Positions 1-8,257 of a stretch of DNA of 64,000 nt are shown here, in pieces (positions within the stretch are counted from its first letter, which is position 1; each line of letters begins with the position of its first letter). The position numbers and the translations under genes were made by a program. This stretch comes from E44-bin89 sp034409565 (GTDB lineage: Bacteria > Chloroflexota > Dehalococcoidia > Dehalococcoidales > RBG-16-60-22): assembly GCA_034409565.1 (NCBI GenBank), contig DAOUMS010000022.1:124001-188000 (forward strand), given 5' to 3'. The notes beneath the pieces were generated by a model, which saw only the letters and a list, made by a program, of their open reading frames with translations, did no database searches and had not been told where the DNA came from.

Positions 1-93
1 CTGTCATAGTGCCCTAAGTAGAATGTTTCCTTCATGCTGGCCTCGGCCCCGCAAAAATTGAATACGGTGTCTCCTCAGTATAGCATAAATAGC

Positions 94-1320
94 CTATTTC
101 AGGCTTTCAAGCAGGTCCTGGCGGCAGGTCAGAGACGATACCGTCGTCAGGAACTCCTTCAATGACGCGCTCTGTTCCCTCAGCCTCTGCAACTCGTCGC
201 CTATCGGACTGACGGAGGTTGGGCGGTCGGCATAAGCGCCGTAAAAGGCGAAGTAGGCCTGGTTCAGCTTTCGGATATGGTACCCCTTGGACGCGAGGTA
301 CTGCCGCTTTGCCTCCATGAACGCCTCCACCTGCTCAACTTCGCCCTGTGCCAGGTATTCATCCACCGCCCTCCGTATCTCACGCATCTCGCTATCGAAA
401 TCAAAACCTGACTTTGGGTTCTGCTCACCATCCGTGCTTTGCAAATCGGGGTAGTAGCTCTCCACCACCATGCCGCCTATCTCCTTGCTAATCATACTGG
501 CCACGGTTTCATTCATAGTGGCAATTTCATAGTTGCGGGCCACACCGATAAGGTCTAGCACGTAGCGAAATCCCAGAGGTTTGAAGGACAAATATTGATG
601 CAGCCATTCCTCGGCTGCGGCATCAACGGTAAAGCGCAGGCTTGCCTCATTGGTCACGAATACCGGGTAAGTCCCGCCAAACCCACCAAGCCCCACCACG
701 ATTGAAGACACGTCCAGCTTATCAACCTCGCCCTCAATCTGCTCCATTTCTGCCACCGCCACCTCCTGTCGGAGCACAATTTCCCGCATGCTTTCTATCC
801 TGTCCCGGGGGGAAATAACCAGCAAATGGGGCGGCTTATCCAGTTTGAAATCCACTGGCGGGAAAACCATTTTCAATTTCAAGTACCTGTCGGCCGGATG
901 GTAAATATCTTGCTGAACCAGGATGTCCCTTATCTGCCCGGCAATTACCCTCTCCACCGCATTTATCAGTGAATCCCTTTTCGGCTGCAGTTCGCTTAAT
1001 TCCGCCTCCAGGGGTGCCAGCTCGCCCGCTTTGTTGCCCGCCTTTACCGCCTCTATCTCGGATTTCAGGGTTTTTATCCGCACCACCGTGGCAAAGTAAT
1101 CATTCACCTTTTCCATTTCATCGGCAGCGGCCTTGTCCCGGCCCCGAAACACCTGTTTTACCCCTTCCGCAAAGGTGCTGGCCTCCCATTGCACAACATG
1201 GAAGCGATAAGGCCGCACAAGCTGGCTCAACCGTTTATGGAAATCTTTCGGGGCAGCACACCCGGTACCGAGCAAGCAAAATGAGATTAGACCTGCCATT
1301 ACTGCGAGCTCTATCTTCAA
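94..1320 (-). CDS. Putative lipoprotein with degenerate zincin-like motif
   Basis: Not recognised as a named family. The N-terminus has a short basic start, a hydrophobic stretch and a possible lipobox ending at Cys21, so an exported lipoprotein is likely. Residues about 85-120 look helical or coiled. At 237-241 the sequence EEWLH sits where a zincin HExxH would be, and Asn270-Glu271 (NETVA) follows about 30 residues later, where gluzincins carry the third zinc ligand. The first His is replaced by Glu, so the protein may be a divergent or inactive metallopeptidase. The TTG start at 1320 is preferred over ATG 1299 because it supplies the Lys of the signal peptide; neither has a strong ribosome binding site. 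Export is fairly sure, the enzyme class is inference. Confidence 0.7.
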   Translation of the reverse strand: MKIELAVMAGLISFCLLGTGCAAPKDFHKRLSQLVRPYRFHVVQWEASTFAEGVKQVFRGRDKAAADEMEKVNDYFATVVRIKTLKSEIEAVKAGNKAGELAPLEAELSELQPKRDSLINAVERVIAGQIRDILVQQDIYHPADRYLKLKMVFPPVDFKLDKPPHLLVISPRDRIESMREIVLRQEVAVAEMEQIEGEVDKLDVSSIVVGLGGFGGTYPVFVTNEASLRFTVDAAAEEWLHQYLSFKPLGFRYVLDLIGVARNYEIATMNETVASMISKEIGGMVVESYYPDLQSTDGEQNPKSGFDFDSEMREIRRAVDEYLAQGEVEQVEAFMEAKRQYLASKGYHIRKLNQAYFAFYGAYADRPTSVSPIGDELQRLREQSASLKEFLTTVSSLTCRQDLLESLK

Positions 1321-1439
1321 CTCAGATTTGCCTTTGTTACCACTGCGTTGATGAGGAAAAAATATACCAACTCTGTTTTAGTATATTATGTAAACTTATT
1401 CTCTAAGAGCTGGCCGCTTGCGGGCAATCTTTGCATATT

Positions 1440-2087
1440 TCATTCCATTCTTACCGCAATTTTGGCCAGTTCCCAGGAGTATTCGTAAAGGTGCAAACCC
1501 TTGCTCATAGCCACTATCTCCCCGTCCTGAACGCCAACCTCGCTGGCGATATATTCCTTGAGCAGCTGAATGGCCGCCAGGTTTGAGGGAAAACCTGCCC
1601 AGAGGTCCCAGGAGCGGAAGTAGACCACAAAATTGAGCTTGCCATGCCTGATGCGGGTGTCTATGGCCCGCAGGCAAGGAGGGTCGGAGAGAAAGATGGA
1701 CTGCGCGTCACCCACCGCCATAAAAGCCTGATTGGTGTTAAAGCCGTCTTCCTGGTACATCTTGATTACCTCGGCAATCTGCTTCTCCAGGTACTGGCCA
1801 TAGGTGTACTGCTCACCTTCCTTGCGGTGGGCCGTCATCAGATATGGCAGGTACTCCTCCACGTAGTCCATGGTGCTCGGCGGGGGCACTCCCTGAGGCA
1901 CGTCCGGTACCAGTGGCCTCGTGCCGGGATAATGAATCTGAATAACGACAAAGTCAAGCTCTTTCCGCCTTTCCCCAGCATAGCTGCCCCGCTCAATTTT
2001 GTACTCGTAACCATCGGTCAGTGTCTTGCAGACACACTGGAACCAGGCTTCGGAGAGGTCACGCGCCTCAATGAAAGCGATCTTCAT
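1440..2087 (-). CDS. Thymidylate synthase, methanogen-like type
   Basis: A 215-residue protein with the C-terminal half of a thymidylate synthase fold. PPCLR (135-139) carries the presumed catalytic Cys138. It is followed by YFRSWD (156-161), GFPSN (165-169) and GLHLYEY (197-203), matching the Arg-Ser, Asn and His-x-Tyr dUMP contacts of ThyA. Bacterial ThyA is longer and has PCH; CLR and the short length fit the methanogen-type family as I recall it. Expected role: dUMP to dTMP with a folate or pterin donor, though dCMP/dUMP hydroxymethylase activity cannot be excluded. ATG 2087 follows an AAAGGA-type site; a longer frame to 2165 lacks support. Confidence 0.75.
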   Translation of the reverse strand: MKIAFIEARDLSEAWFQCVCKTLTDGYEYKIERGSYAGERRKELDFVVIQIHYPGTRPLVPDVPQGVPPPSTMDYVEEYLPYLMTAHRKEGEQYTYGQYLEKQIAEVIKMYQEDGFNTNQAFMAVGDAQSIFLSDPPCLRAIDTRIRHGKLNFVVYFRSWDLWAGFPSNLAAIQLLKEYIASEVGVQDGEIVAMSKGLHLYEYSWELAKIAVRME

Positions 2088-2118
2088 CCCGCAAATCCTT
2101 TCTATTGTCTGTGTTCGC

Positions 2119-2820
2119 CTATTTTTTCCTGAAGACGGCGAAAAACCGGTCCTCGTATTCGGCAAAGAGGTTCCAGCGGTCGAGCTCTTTTTTCAGCTCG
2201 CCCGGGTCAAACTCACCCTTCGTCACCCGGCGGAACATCTCTTCGATTCTCAAGCGGGCATCCATGGGTACGCCACTGGCATCCATATCCAGCAGCCCCC
2301 TCGCTCCCATCTGAGAAACATGATGTGGAATTGAACCCCTGGCCACTTCATAGATGAACTTGAGCAAAGATACATCCCAGAGTTCATCCTCGCCTTTTAT
2401 AATCGCCGCCAGAGGGTCACCACGCTTATCAATCTCCGCATTCAACCGATTGGCCACTGTCCGCCAGTTCTCCAAGACAATGTTCAGCCCTTTGGGCTCA
2501 TTGCGATAACTGTAAAAGAGACCGGGGGCATCAGCGCCATAGGTCTTGATGAGCGCATCAAGGTAGCGGCGAGCTTCATGGCTGAACCCTTCCAGATGGG
2601 AGAGGTAGTACGGGGTAACGATTCTCGGCTTTTCCGCAACAACCCTTCCCTCCCTCACCACCGTCTCATTGACCTCACGGGCCGGCTCCGCGTAGGCCGG
2701 CTCGGTGAGCAGGTAGTAGTGGATATTGGTCGTGCCGAAGGTGGCCAGCTTCTGCTTCGGCGGCCTTAGCACCTCGGTGCGCCAGACGGCATGTTCAATT
2801 CGGTCATCATTAGCCGACAT
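2119..2820 (-). CDS. Conserved-looking protein of unknown function
   Basis: A 233-residue soluble protein that I do not recognise. It has no signal peptide, membrane segment or Cys cluster. The C-terminal third is charged and helical, rich in Glu, Lys and Arg. It lies 9 bases downstream of the coiled-coil gene ending at 2830 and 31 bases upstream of the thymidylate synthase-like gene, all on the minus strand, so the three may be one transcript. The ATG at 2820 directly follows the preceding gene. The coding call rests on codon-like composition and tight packing. Confidence 0.7.
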   Translation of the reverse strand: MSANDDRIEHAVWRTEVLRPPKQKLATFGTTNIHYYLLTEPAYAEPAREVNETVVREGRVVAEKPRIVTPYYLSHLEGFSHEARRYLDALIKTYGADAPGLFYSYRNEPKGLNIVLENWRTVANRLNAEIDKRGDPLAAIIKGEDELWDVSLLKFIYEVARGSIPHHVSQMGARGLLDMDASGVPMDARLRIEEMFRRVTKGEFDPGELKKELDRWNLFAEYEDRFFAVFRKK

Positions 2821-2829
2821 CAGATTCCC

Positions 2830-3423
2830 CTATAAAATTTTAACCAGTTCCTGTTTGTATTCATCAAGGAGCCTGATATACTGCGCGTCCATCTGCGCCA
2901 GCAGACGGCGCCATTCTTCTTGGAACTGGGGCTGGCTTTCCACATTTATTTTAAAATTGGCCAGCTGGCCCATCTGCTGTTTCACCGCCTGCTGAATCCT
3001 CGCCTCAACATCAGCCTTCAATGATTCATACGCCTGCTTTCGTTGCTGCTCGCCCTGCTCCGCATAGTGGTCGAAGATGCGCCTCAACTTGCTGAACACA
3101 TTCTCCGTGCTCACTTTATCATTCTTCAGCAGCTTTATCCCGTCCATTACCCGTCTGTTCTTCTTACGTAAAAAATCGTTCCCGGGCAGTTCGATGTTCT
3201 GTATGAGCACGCCCTGAGCCCCCTCGATAACATATTTTTTCACCCCTTCTTCAAACTTGCCCAGCTCAGACAGCAGATTCAGGTTCTGCTTTAAATATCG
3301 CGCCGCCAGTTTCTCCCCTTCCGGAACGTATTTCCAGCGCATACGTTCCTCTTCCGTTACCTCCCCCAGCTCCGCCACCTTCTCCATAGCTATTTCCAGA
3401 GCGCTTTTTATTTCCTCTCCCAT
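2830..3423 (-). CDS. Coiled-coil protein of unknown function
   Basis: A 197-residue, highly charged, predominantly helical protein. The second half (about 110-197) is rich in Gln, Glu, Lys and Ala and is likely coiled coil. No signal peptide, transmembrane segment or catalytic motif is visible. It is the first gene of a minus-strand group with the unknown protein at 2119-2820 and the thymidylate synthase-like gene. The ATG at 3423 has a weak GGGAAG-type site upstream. A structural or scaffolding role is possible but unproven. Confidence 0.7.
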   Translation of the reverse strand: MGEEIKSALEIAMEKVAELGEVTEEERMRWKYVPEGEKLAARYLKQNLNLLSELGKFEEGVKKYVIEGAQGVLIQNIELPGNDFLRKKNRRVMDGIKLLKNDKVSTENVFSKLRRIFDHYAEQGEQQRKQAYESLKADVEARIQQAVKQQMGQLANFKINVESQPQFQEEWRRLLAQMDAQYIRLLDEYKQELVKIL

Positions 3424-3615
3424 ATTACGCTTCCCGACCTCTTAATAACTCCTCCCTTGTCAGTTCTCTCCTTTATTAAGTATTATACTAGATGCTCGGT
3501 GAAGCTTAAAGATAGACGACGCTGGATGACCGGGCATTGAGCACAATGACTTGCTAAAAACACCCGCCGCTGTATATATTTAAGGTAGCTCAGCATCAGA
3601 AAGGAGGCACTTATT

Positions 3616-4065
3616 ATGCACCGGAACTGGAAATTCCACCACGTCGCAGTGGTGGTCAGGGACATGGAGAAAGCAATCAAGTTCTACGAAGCCCTGGGAA
3701 TAGGCCCTTTCCCTCCCCTCATTGGGCCACAGGGAAAGGTAACGCTGGCGAACAAAACGCTGCATGGACAATCATCCGACTGGGAGATTGACCTGCGGCA
3801 AGCCGAAGGCGGCATTGGCGATATCATCTTCGAGATGATACAGCCTCTGGCCGGCAATACGCCGGTGAAGGAGTTCCTGGATGAAAAAGGCGAAGGCATC
3901 CAGCACATCGGCTTCTTCGTCGATGATATTGAAGCGGAAACAGCCAAGCTGGCCGAGAAGGGTTTTAAAATCACCCAGAGCGGGGAATCACCGGCAGTCA
4001 AGTGGGCCTACTTCGGCACCGACGCTGTGGGCGGCTTCTCCATCGAACTCATGCAGAAGAAATGA
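3616..4065 (+). CDS. VOC family (glyoxalase/epimerase-like) protein
   Basis: A 149-residue protein of the vicinal oxygen chelate superfamily. The first beta-alpha-beta module starts at WKFHHVAVVVRDMEKAIKFY with a metal-ligand His, and the second at GIQHIGFFVDDIE with a second His. A Glu near the end (SIELM) is a likely third ligand. The pattern resembles methylmalonyl-CoA epimerase and lactoylglutathione lyase relatives, but no feature fixes the substrate. AAAGGAGGC precedes ATG 3616 at good spacing. It faces leuB convergently with only 12 bases between stops and is probably transcribed alone. Confidence 0.85.
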   Translation: MHRNWKFHHVAVVVRDMEKAIKFYEALGIGPFPPLIGPQGKVTLANKTLHGQSSDWEIDLRQAEGGIGDIIFEMIQPLAGNTPVKEFLDEKGEGIQHIGFFVDDIEAETAKLAEKGFKITQSGESPAVKWAYFGTDAVGGFSIELMQKK

Positions 4066-4077
4066 GGTCGCCTCTAA

Positions 4078-5166
4078 TCATACCTTCCCGGCAACCAGTT
4101 CGCCCATTTCTTTGGTGCCGACCTTTGTCTTACCCTCGCTCATAATATCATAGGTGCGGTAGCCATCATTCAATACGTCAATTACGGCTGCCTCCACTGC
4201 CTGTGCTTCTTTGACCAGCCCGCAGGAGTAGCGGAGCATCATCGCCATACTCAGTATGGTGGCGATGGGATTGATCATGTTCTGTCCGGCGCGACGGGGA
4301 GCACTGCCGTGAATCGGCTCGTAGAGGCCCAACGTCCTCACTCCCTCCTGTGGCACCCCGGCCAGGCTGGCCGAAGGCAGCATCCCCATTGAGCCGGCCA
4401 GCATCGAGGCTTCGTCGGTCAGAATATCACCAAACGTGTTCTCGGAGACAATGACGTCAAAATGCTTGGGGTTCTGTATCAGACGCATGGAAGCAGCGTC
4501 CACCAGCATGTGCTCCAGTTCCACATCAGGGTATTGCGTTACCAGGCCAGATGCCACCTGCCGCCACAACCGGGAACACTCCAGTACATTGGCCTTATCC
4601 ACGGAGACCAGCTTTTTCTGCCTTCTGCGGGCAAGCTCGAAACCGACCCTGACAACACGCTCGATTTCCGGTTCCGAATAGGTCATGGTGTCCACTGCCC
4701 GCCATCCCTTGGGCGTCTGCCAGCGCTTCTTCGGTCGGCCGAAGTAGAGTCCGCCGGTAAGCTCCCGGACAAAGATGAAATCAACTCCTGTAACCACTTC
4801 CGGCTTCAGGTTGGTGGTGTTAACCAGCATGGGCAGGGCTTTGACCGGGCGCAGGTTAGCGAAGAGCCCCAGTTTCCTGCGCAGCGCCAGCATCCCATCT
4901 TCCGGCCGGACCTTCGTGCCGGGGGTATCAAACCTAGGGTCGCCGACCGCACCCATCAGCACGGCGTCAGATTTCCAACTCATCTTCATCACGTCCGGCG
5001 GCAACGGCACTCCGGTGGCATCAATGGCCACCCCACCAATCAGACCGTCATACAGGTCAAAGGTATGCCCGTACTTCTTGCCCACCGTCTGGAGGACACC
5101 GACGGCTGCCCGTGTAATTTCCGGACCGACGCCATCGCCAGGTAAAACCACGATGTGAAACTTCAC
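4078..5166 (-). CDS. leuB: 3-isopropylmalate dehydrogenase
   Basis: Oxidises and decarboxylates 3-isopropylmalate to 2-oxoisocaproate with NAD in leucine synthesis, in the cytosol. The family start KFHIVVLPGDGVGPEI, the RxxxGLFANLRP substrate segment, the metal-binding DAASM and TFGDILTDEASMLAGSMGMLPS region, and the NAD loop EPIHGSAP are all present in about 362 residues, a normal length. GTG 5166 is chosen because GGAGGGT lies just upstream within the end of leuD and family homology begins there; a longer frame to 5208 would extend past the usual N-terminus. It is the last gene of the ilv-leu operon, one base after leuD. Confidence 0.95.
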   Translation of the reverse strand: MKFHIVVLPGDGVGPEITRAAVGVLQTVGKKYGHTFDLYDGLIGGVAIDATGVPLPPDVMKMSWKSDAVLMGAVGDPRFDTPGTKVRPEDGMLALRRKLGLFANLRPVKALPMLVNTTNLKPEVVTGVDFIFVRELTGGLYFGRPKKRWQTPKGWRAVDTMTYSEPEIERVVRVGFELARRRQKKLVSVDKANVLECSRLWRQVASGLVTQYPDVELEHMLVDAASMRLIQNPKHFDVIVSENTFGDILTDEASMLAGSMGMLPSASLAGVPQEGVRTLGLYEPIHGSAPRRAGQNMINPIATILSMAMMLRYSCGLVKEAQAVEAAVIDVLNDGYRTYDIMSEGKTKVGTKEMGELVAGKV

Positions 5167-5167
5167 T

Positions 5168-5668
5168 TTAGACCCTCCTGCTCGATAATCGCTTTTTGGT
5201 GTATTCAATCAGCCCGCCCGAGGCTATAATCCCGGTCATAAATTCGGGATAGGGGCTGGCGGTAAAGGTCAGCCCGCGGGTCACATTCTTTATCTCCCCC
5301 CTGGCGAGGTCAACCTCAAGGACATCACCGGACTCGGTTTTATCCACAGCTTCCTCACATTCAAGGAGCGGCAGGCCGATATTGATGGCATTGCGGAAAA
5401 AGATGCGGGCGAAGCTCTTGGCGATGACGCAGGAAATTCCCGCCGCCTTGATGGCCATGGGGGCGTGCTCCCGTGAGGAGCCGCAGCCGAAGTTGGTGGT
5501 GGCCACCATGATGTCGCCCGGTGCCACTCTCTTCAAAAAATCCTCATCAATATCTTCCATACAGTGCTTGGCCAGTCCCTCCGGGTCATAGATATTGAGA
5601 TAACGCGCCGGTATGATGACATCCGTGTTCACATCAGCGCCATACTTATGGACTTTACCTTTTAGCAT
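5168..5668 (-). CDS. leuD: 3-isopropylmalate dehydratase small subunit
   Basis: Small subunit of isopropylmalate isomerase, which moves the hydroxyl of 2-isopropylmalate via isopropylmaleate. The short LeuD type (166 residues) begins with the swivelling-domain signature GADVNTDVIIPARYL and carries NFGCGSSREHAP and AKSFARIFFRNAINIGLP. It partners the LeuC at 6545-7801, from which it is separated by two unrelated genes, an unusual layout for a heterodimer. ATG 5668 follows a GAGGTCG-type site. Confidence 0.94.
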   Translation of the reverse strand: MLKGKVHKYGADVNTDVIIPARYLNIYDPEGLAKHCMEDIDEDFLKRVAPGDIMVATTNFGCGSSREHAPMAIKAAGISCVIAKSFARIFFRNAINIGLPLLECEEAVDKTESGDVLEVDLARGEIKNVTRGLTFTASPYPEFMTGIIASGGLIEYTKKRLSSRRV

Positions 5669-5698
5669 TCAGATACGACCTCCTCAATTCAATGATTA

Positions 5699-6169
5699 TC
5701 AAATCTCCACCAGCAACTTCTCAAAGTCCTTCACCACCGGTGGTTTTTTACCTCTACCCGGCTCGATGGTGTGCCCCTCGGCCTGCAGGTGGGTCACCTG
5801 TGCCGCCACGCCGCCCGGGTACTTCTCATTCAGCTCCCCTTTCGATTTTAAAGTCCGCCAGTAGGGGGTAATTTCTTTCTTGCCTTCACCGGCGTCCTCC
5901 TCAGCTGCATGCGCGGCAATCCAGCAAAAGATGCCGGTGGTGATGGGGCAGCCGATGCTGGCACCGTGCTTTTTCGCCAGGGACTCCCGTATCTGGTTGA
6001 TGGTAATCAGTTTGCCCCTCGGCACCTGTCCCATGATTTCGTCCACCTCTACGGGTGCCGGAATCACCACCGTCCCCGTCCCCCAACGCCGGCTCATATT
6101 GCCGGTGATTGCCACCACTTTGGGCAGGTCTTTGCTGTCATGCAGTTTCTCACGCCAGCTTTTTCGCAT
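5699..6169 (-). CDS. Alkyltransferase-like (MGMT-fold) protein lacking the acceptor Cys
   Basis: A 156-residue protein with the DNA-binding winged-helix layout of O6-alkylguanine-DNA alkyltransferases: VPRGKLITINQI (49-60) resembles VPxGxVxTYGxIA and GELNEKYPGG (111-120) resembles the loop after the active site. Where MGMT has PCHRV, this protein reads PYWRT (102-106), so the methyl-accepting Cys is Tyr and the His is Trp. Alkyltransferase-like proteins that lost the Cys recognise alkylated bases and recruit nucleotide excision repair; that role is inferred. ATG 6169 has AGGAG about 11 bases upstream; GTG 6178 is the alternative. It lies inside the leucine operon. Confidence 0.75.
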   Translation of the reverse strand: MRKSWREKLHDSKDLPKVVAITGNMSRRWGTGTVVIPAPVEVDEIMGQVPRGKLITINQIRESLAKKHGASIGCPITTGIFCWIAAHAAEEDAGEGKKEITPYWRTLKSKGELNEKYPGGVAAQVTHLQAEGHTIEPGRGKKPPVVKDFEKLLVEI

Positions 6170-6227
6170 CCTTACCACTATCTCCTACTCGGCTCTTTTC
6201 TGCCTCGCCACATATCTTCCTTATATC

Positions 6228-6548
6228 TTAAAAAGTTATGACCCGGTCACTCCCTTTCACTATTTCATAAAGGTCGTCCAGTGTGGATACCTTGTATATC
6301 CCGGAAGCAGGCAGCCCGTGGATTTCCAAGCACGTCCCACAGGCAAATAACATCCCCCCACTGGCGAGGAAGGGTTCCTTCTGCTCGGTTATGTTATATA
6401 CATCTTTGTCCAGGGACTCAAATTCAACGCCACTCCCCAAAAAGAAAATATTTACCCTGTCGCCCATAGCTAGGGCAAAGTTGCCAAACCGGAAAGCGTT
6501 CCATACCGTTTCTGGGTCGTTGGAATAGACAATTATGCCGATTTTCAT
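6228..6548 (-). CDS. DsrE/DsrF-like sulfur-relay protein
   Basis: A 106-residue DsrE-like alpha/beta protein (MKIGIIVYSNDPETVWNAFRF) with a CGTC motif at 70-73, the site where DsrE, TusD or persulfide-carrying relatives hold their reactive Cys. The ATG overlaps the leuC stop (ATGA), so translation is probably coupled. Role unknown: it might deliver sulfur or redox equivalents, perhaps to the [4Fe-4S] cluster of LeuCD, but that is inferred from position alone. Confidence 0.75.
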   Translation of the reverse strand: MKIGIIVYSNDPETVWNAFRFGNFALAMGDRVNIFFLGSGVEFESLDKDVYNITEQKEPFLASGGMLFACGTCLEIHGLPASGIYKVSTLDDLYEIVKGSDRVITF

Positions 6549-7801
6549 GCATTCAACTCATCGGGAGGAATGATTCTGCCCGCCACAGCGCTGGCGGCGG
6601 CAACCGACGGGTTGGCGAGGTACACTTCCGATTTGGTATGTCCCATTCTGCCGACGAAGTTACGGTTGGTGGTGGAGATACACTTCTCTCCCTCCGCCAG
6701 CACACCCATATGACCGCCAAAGCACGGCCCACAGGTAGGCGTGCTCACCGCCGCACCAGCCTCAATGAATATGCCTATAAGCCCTTCATTCAAAGCGTCA
6801 GCGTACACCTGCTGAGAACCGGGAATGACGATGCAGCGGACACTGGGATATACTTTTTTCCCTCTCAATATCTGGGCAGCAACCTTTAAATCATCAAGTC
6901 GGCCATTAGTGCAGCTGCCGATAATCGCCTGGTCTATTTCTATGTTCCCCACTTCACTAACCGGCCTGGCATTGGCTGGCGAATGGGGAAACGCCACCTG
7001 CGGCTCCATTCCCGTGATATCATACTCGATAACCCTGGCATATTCGGCATCGGAGTCAGGCTCATACACGTTATAGGGCTGTCTCGTTCTGGGTTTTATG
7101 TAAAGCTGCGTCTTATTGTCCACCCGGAAAAGACCAGCCTTGCCCCCGGCCTCAATAACCATATTGGCCATGGTAAAACGCCCGTCCATGGGCAGAGCAT
7201 CTATCGCCTCGCCGGTGAACTCCATCGCCGAATAGAGTGCGCCATCGACACCGATATCACTGATAGTGTGCAGAATTAAGTCCTTCCCCCCTACCCACTT
7301 CCCCAGTTCACCGTGGTACACAAGTTTAATAGTCTCGGGGACCTTCATCCAGAGGTCGCCGGTGGCCATGGCCGCCGCCAGGTCAGTTGAGCCCACACCG
7401 GTGGCGAAGGCACCCACCGCACCGTAGGTGCAGGTATGGGAATCGCCGCCTATAATCACCCGACCAGGGAGCGCAATACCCTGCTCCGGCAACAAAACAT
7501 GCTCAATACCGGCTCTACCTATCTCGAAGAACACTGCCTTCTGCTCAGCGCAAAACTCACGCGTCATCTTGCCCATCTCAGCGGAGGCAATATCCCGGTT
7601 GGGCATAAAGTGGTCGAGCACCATCACGATTTTCTTGGGGTCAAAGACACGGCTCAGCCCGATTTTCCGGAACTCCTTGATGGCAATGGGCGCCGTGATA
7701 TCATTGGCCAGAATCACGTCCACCCTGGCATTGACGAATTCCCCGGGGCTTACCTTTTTCCGGTCCGTGTGCGCTGCCATTATCTTCTCAGCCAGATTCA
7801 T
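6545..7801 (-). CDS. leuC: 3-isopropylmalate dehydratase large subunit
   Basis: Aconitase-family subunit carrying the [4Fe-4S] cluster. Visible motifs are GGDSHTCTYGAVGAFATGVGS, IIGSCTNGRLDDL and PTCGPCFGGHMG, which supply the three cluster cysteines. At 418 residues it is the short archaeal/LeuC2-like form that pairs with a 160-170 residue LeuD, as here. ATG 7801 with GGAAGGAA upstream is the start; an in-frame opening to 7888 overlaps the mgtC-like gene and is not homologous. It lies 46 bases after that gene. Confidence 0.95.
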   Translation of the reverse strand: MNLAEKIMAAHTDRKKVSPGEFVNARVDVILANDITAPIAIKEFRKIGLSRVFDPKKIVMVLDHFMPNRDIASAEMGKMTREFCAEQKAVFFEIGRAGIEHVLLPEQGIALPGRVIIGGDSHTCTYGAVGAFATGVGSTDLAAAMATGDLWMKVPETIKLVYHGELGKWVGGKDLILHTISDIGVDGALYSAMEFTGEAIDALPMDGRFTMANMVIEAGGKAGLFRVDNKTQLYIKPRTRQPYNVYEPDSDAEYARVIEYDITGMEPQVAFPHSPANARPVSEVGNIEIDQAIIGSCTNGRLDDLKVAAQILRGKKVYPSVRCIVIPGSQQVYADALNEGLIGIFIEAGAAVSTPTCGPCFGGHMGVLAEGEKCISTTNRNFVGRMGHTKSEVYLANPSVAAASAVAGRIIPPDELNA

Positions 7802-7847
7802 CTCAATTTCCTTCCTTCCGTCTTTTTTGGTATGTACCTGTTGGGGT

Positions 7848-8249
7848 TCATCCCAGCCAGCGAGGCATGATGAGCACGCCAAGAACAAGCGCCGCGGCTA
7901 CCGCCGAAATGATATACAAACCAGCGCCCGCCGCCAGGCCTATCCCGGCCATCACCCAGATTGTGGCCGCCGTGGTCAGACCGGCCACAATGCCTCCCTC
8001 ACGATGCAGGATGACCCCGGCCCCCAGAAAACCAACGCCGACCACCACGCCAGCGGCCACCCGGGCCGGGTCACTGGCGGCACCAAAACCATAAATGGAA
8101 ATAATAGCGATAAGGGCCGCCCCGACTGAGATGAGAATATGCGTTCTCAACCCCGCCTGTTTCCCGGCCTTTTCCCGCTGGTAGCCGACAACAGCTCCCA
8201 GAGCGGCCGCCAGCAGAAGGCGCAGCACCATTTCCAGTGCAATAGGCAT
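7848..8249 (-). CDS. MgtC/SapB-type membrane protein
   Basis: A 133-residue hydrophobic protein with four likely membrane helices and the MgtC family core: GAVVGYQREKAGKQAGLRTHILISVGAAL near the N-terminus and GVGFLGAGVIL in the middle. It has only the membrane domain and lacks the C-terminal ACT-like extension of pathogen MgtC. Family roles include modulation of ATP synthase or metal transport and stress tolerance; no function in leucine synthesis is known. It begins 8 bases after leuA and so is presumably co-transcribed. Confidence 0.85.
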   Translation of the reverse strand: MPIALEMVLRLLLAAALGAVVGYQREKAGKQAGLRTHILISVGAALIAIISIYGFGAASDPARVAAGVVVGVGFLGAGVILHREGGIVAGLTTAATIWVMAGIGLAAGAGLYIISAVAAALVLGVLIMPRWLG

Positions 8250-8257
8250 CTCAGCCT

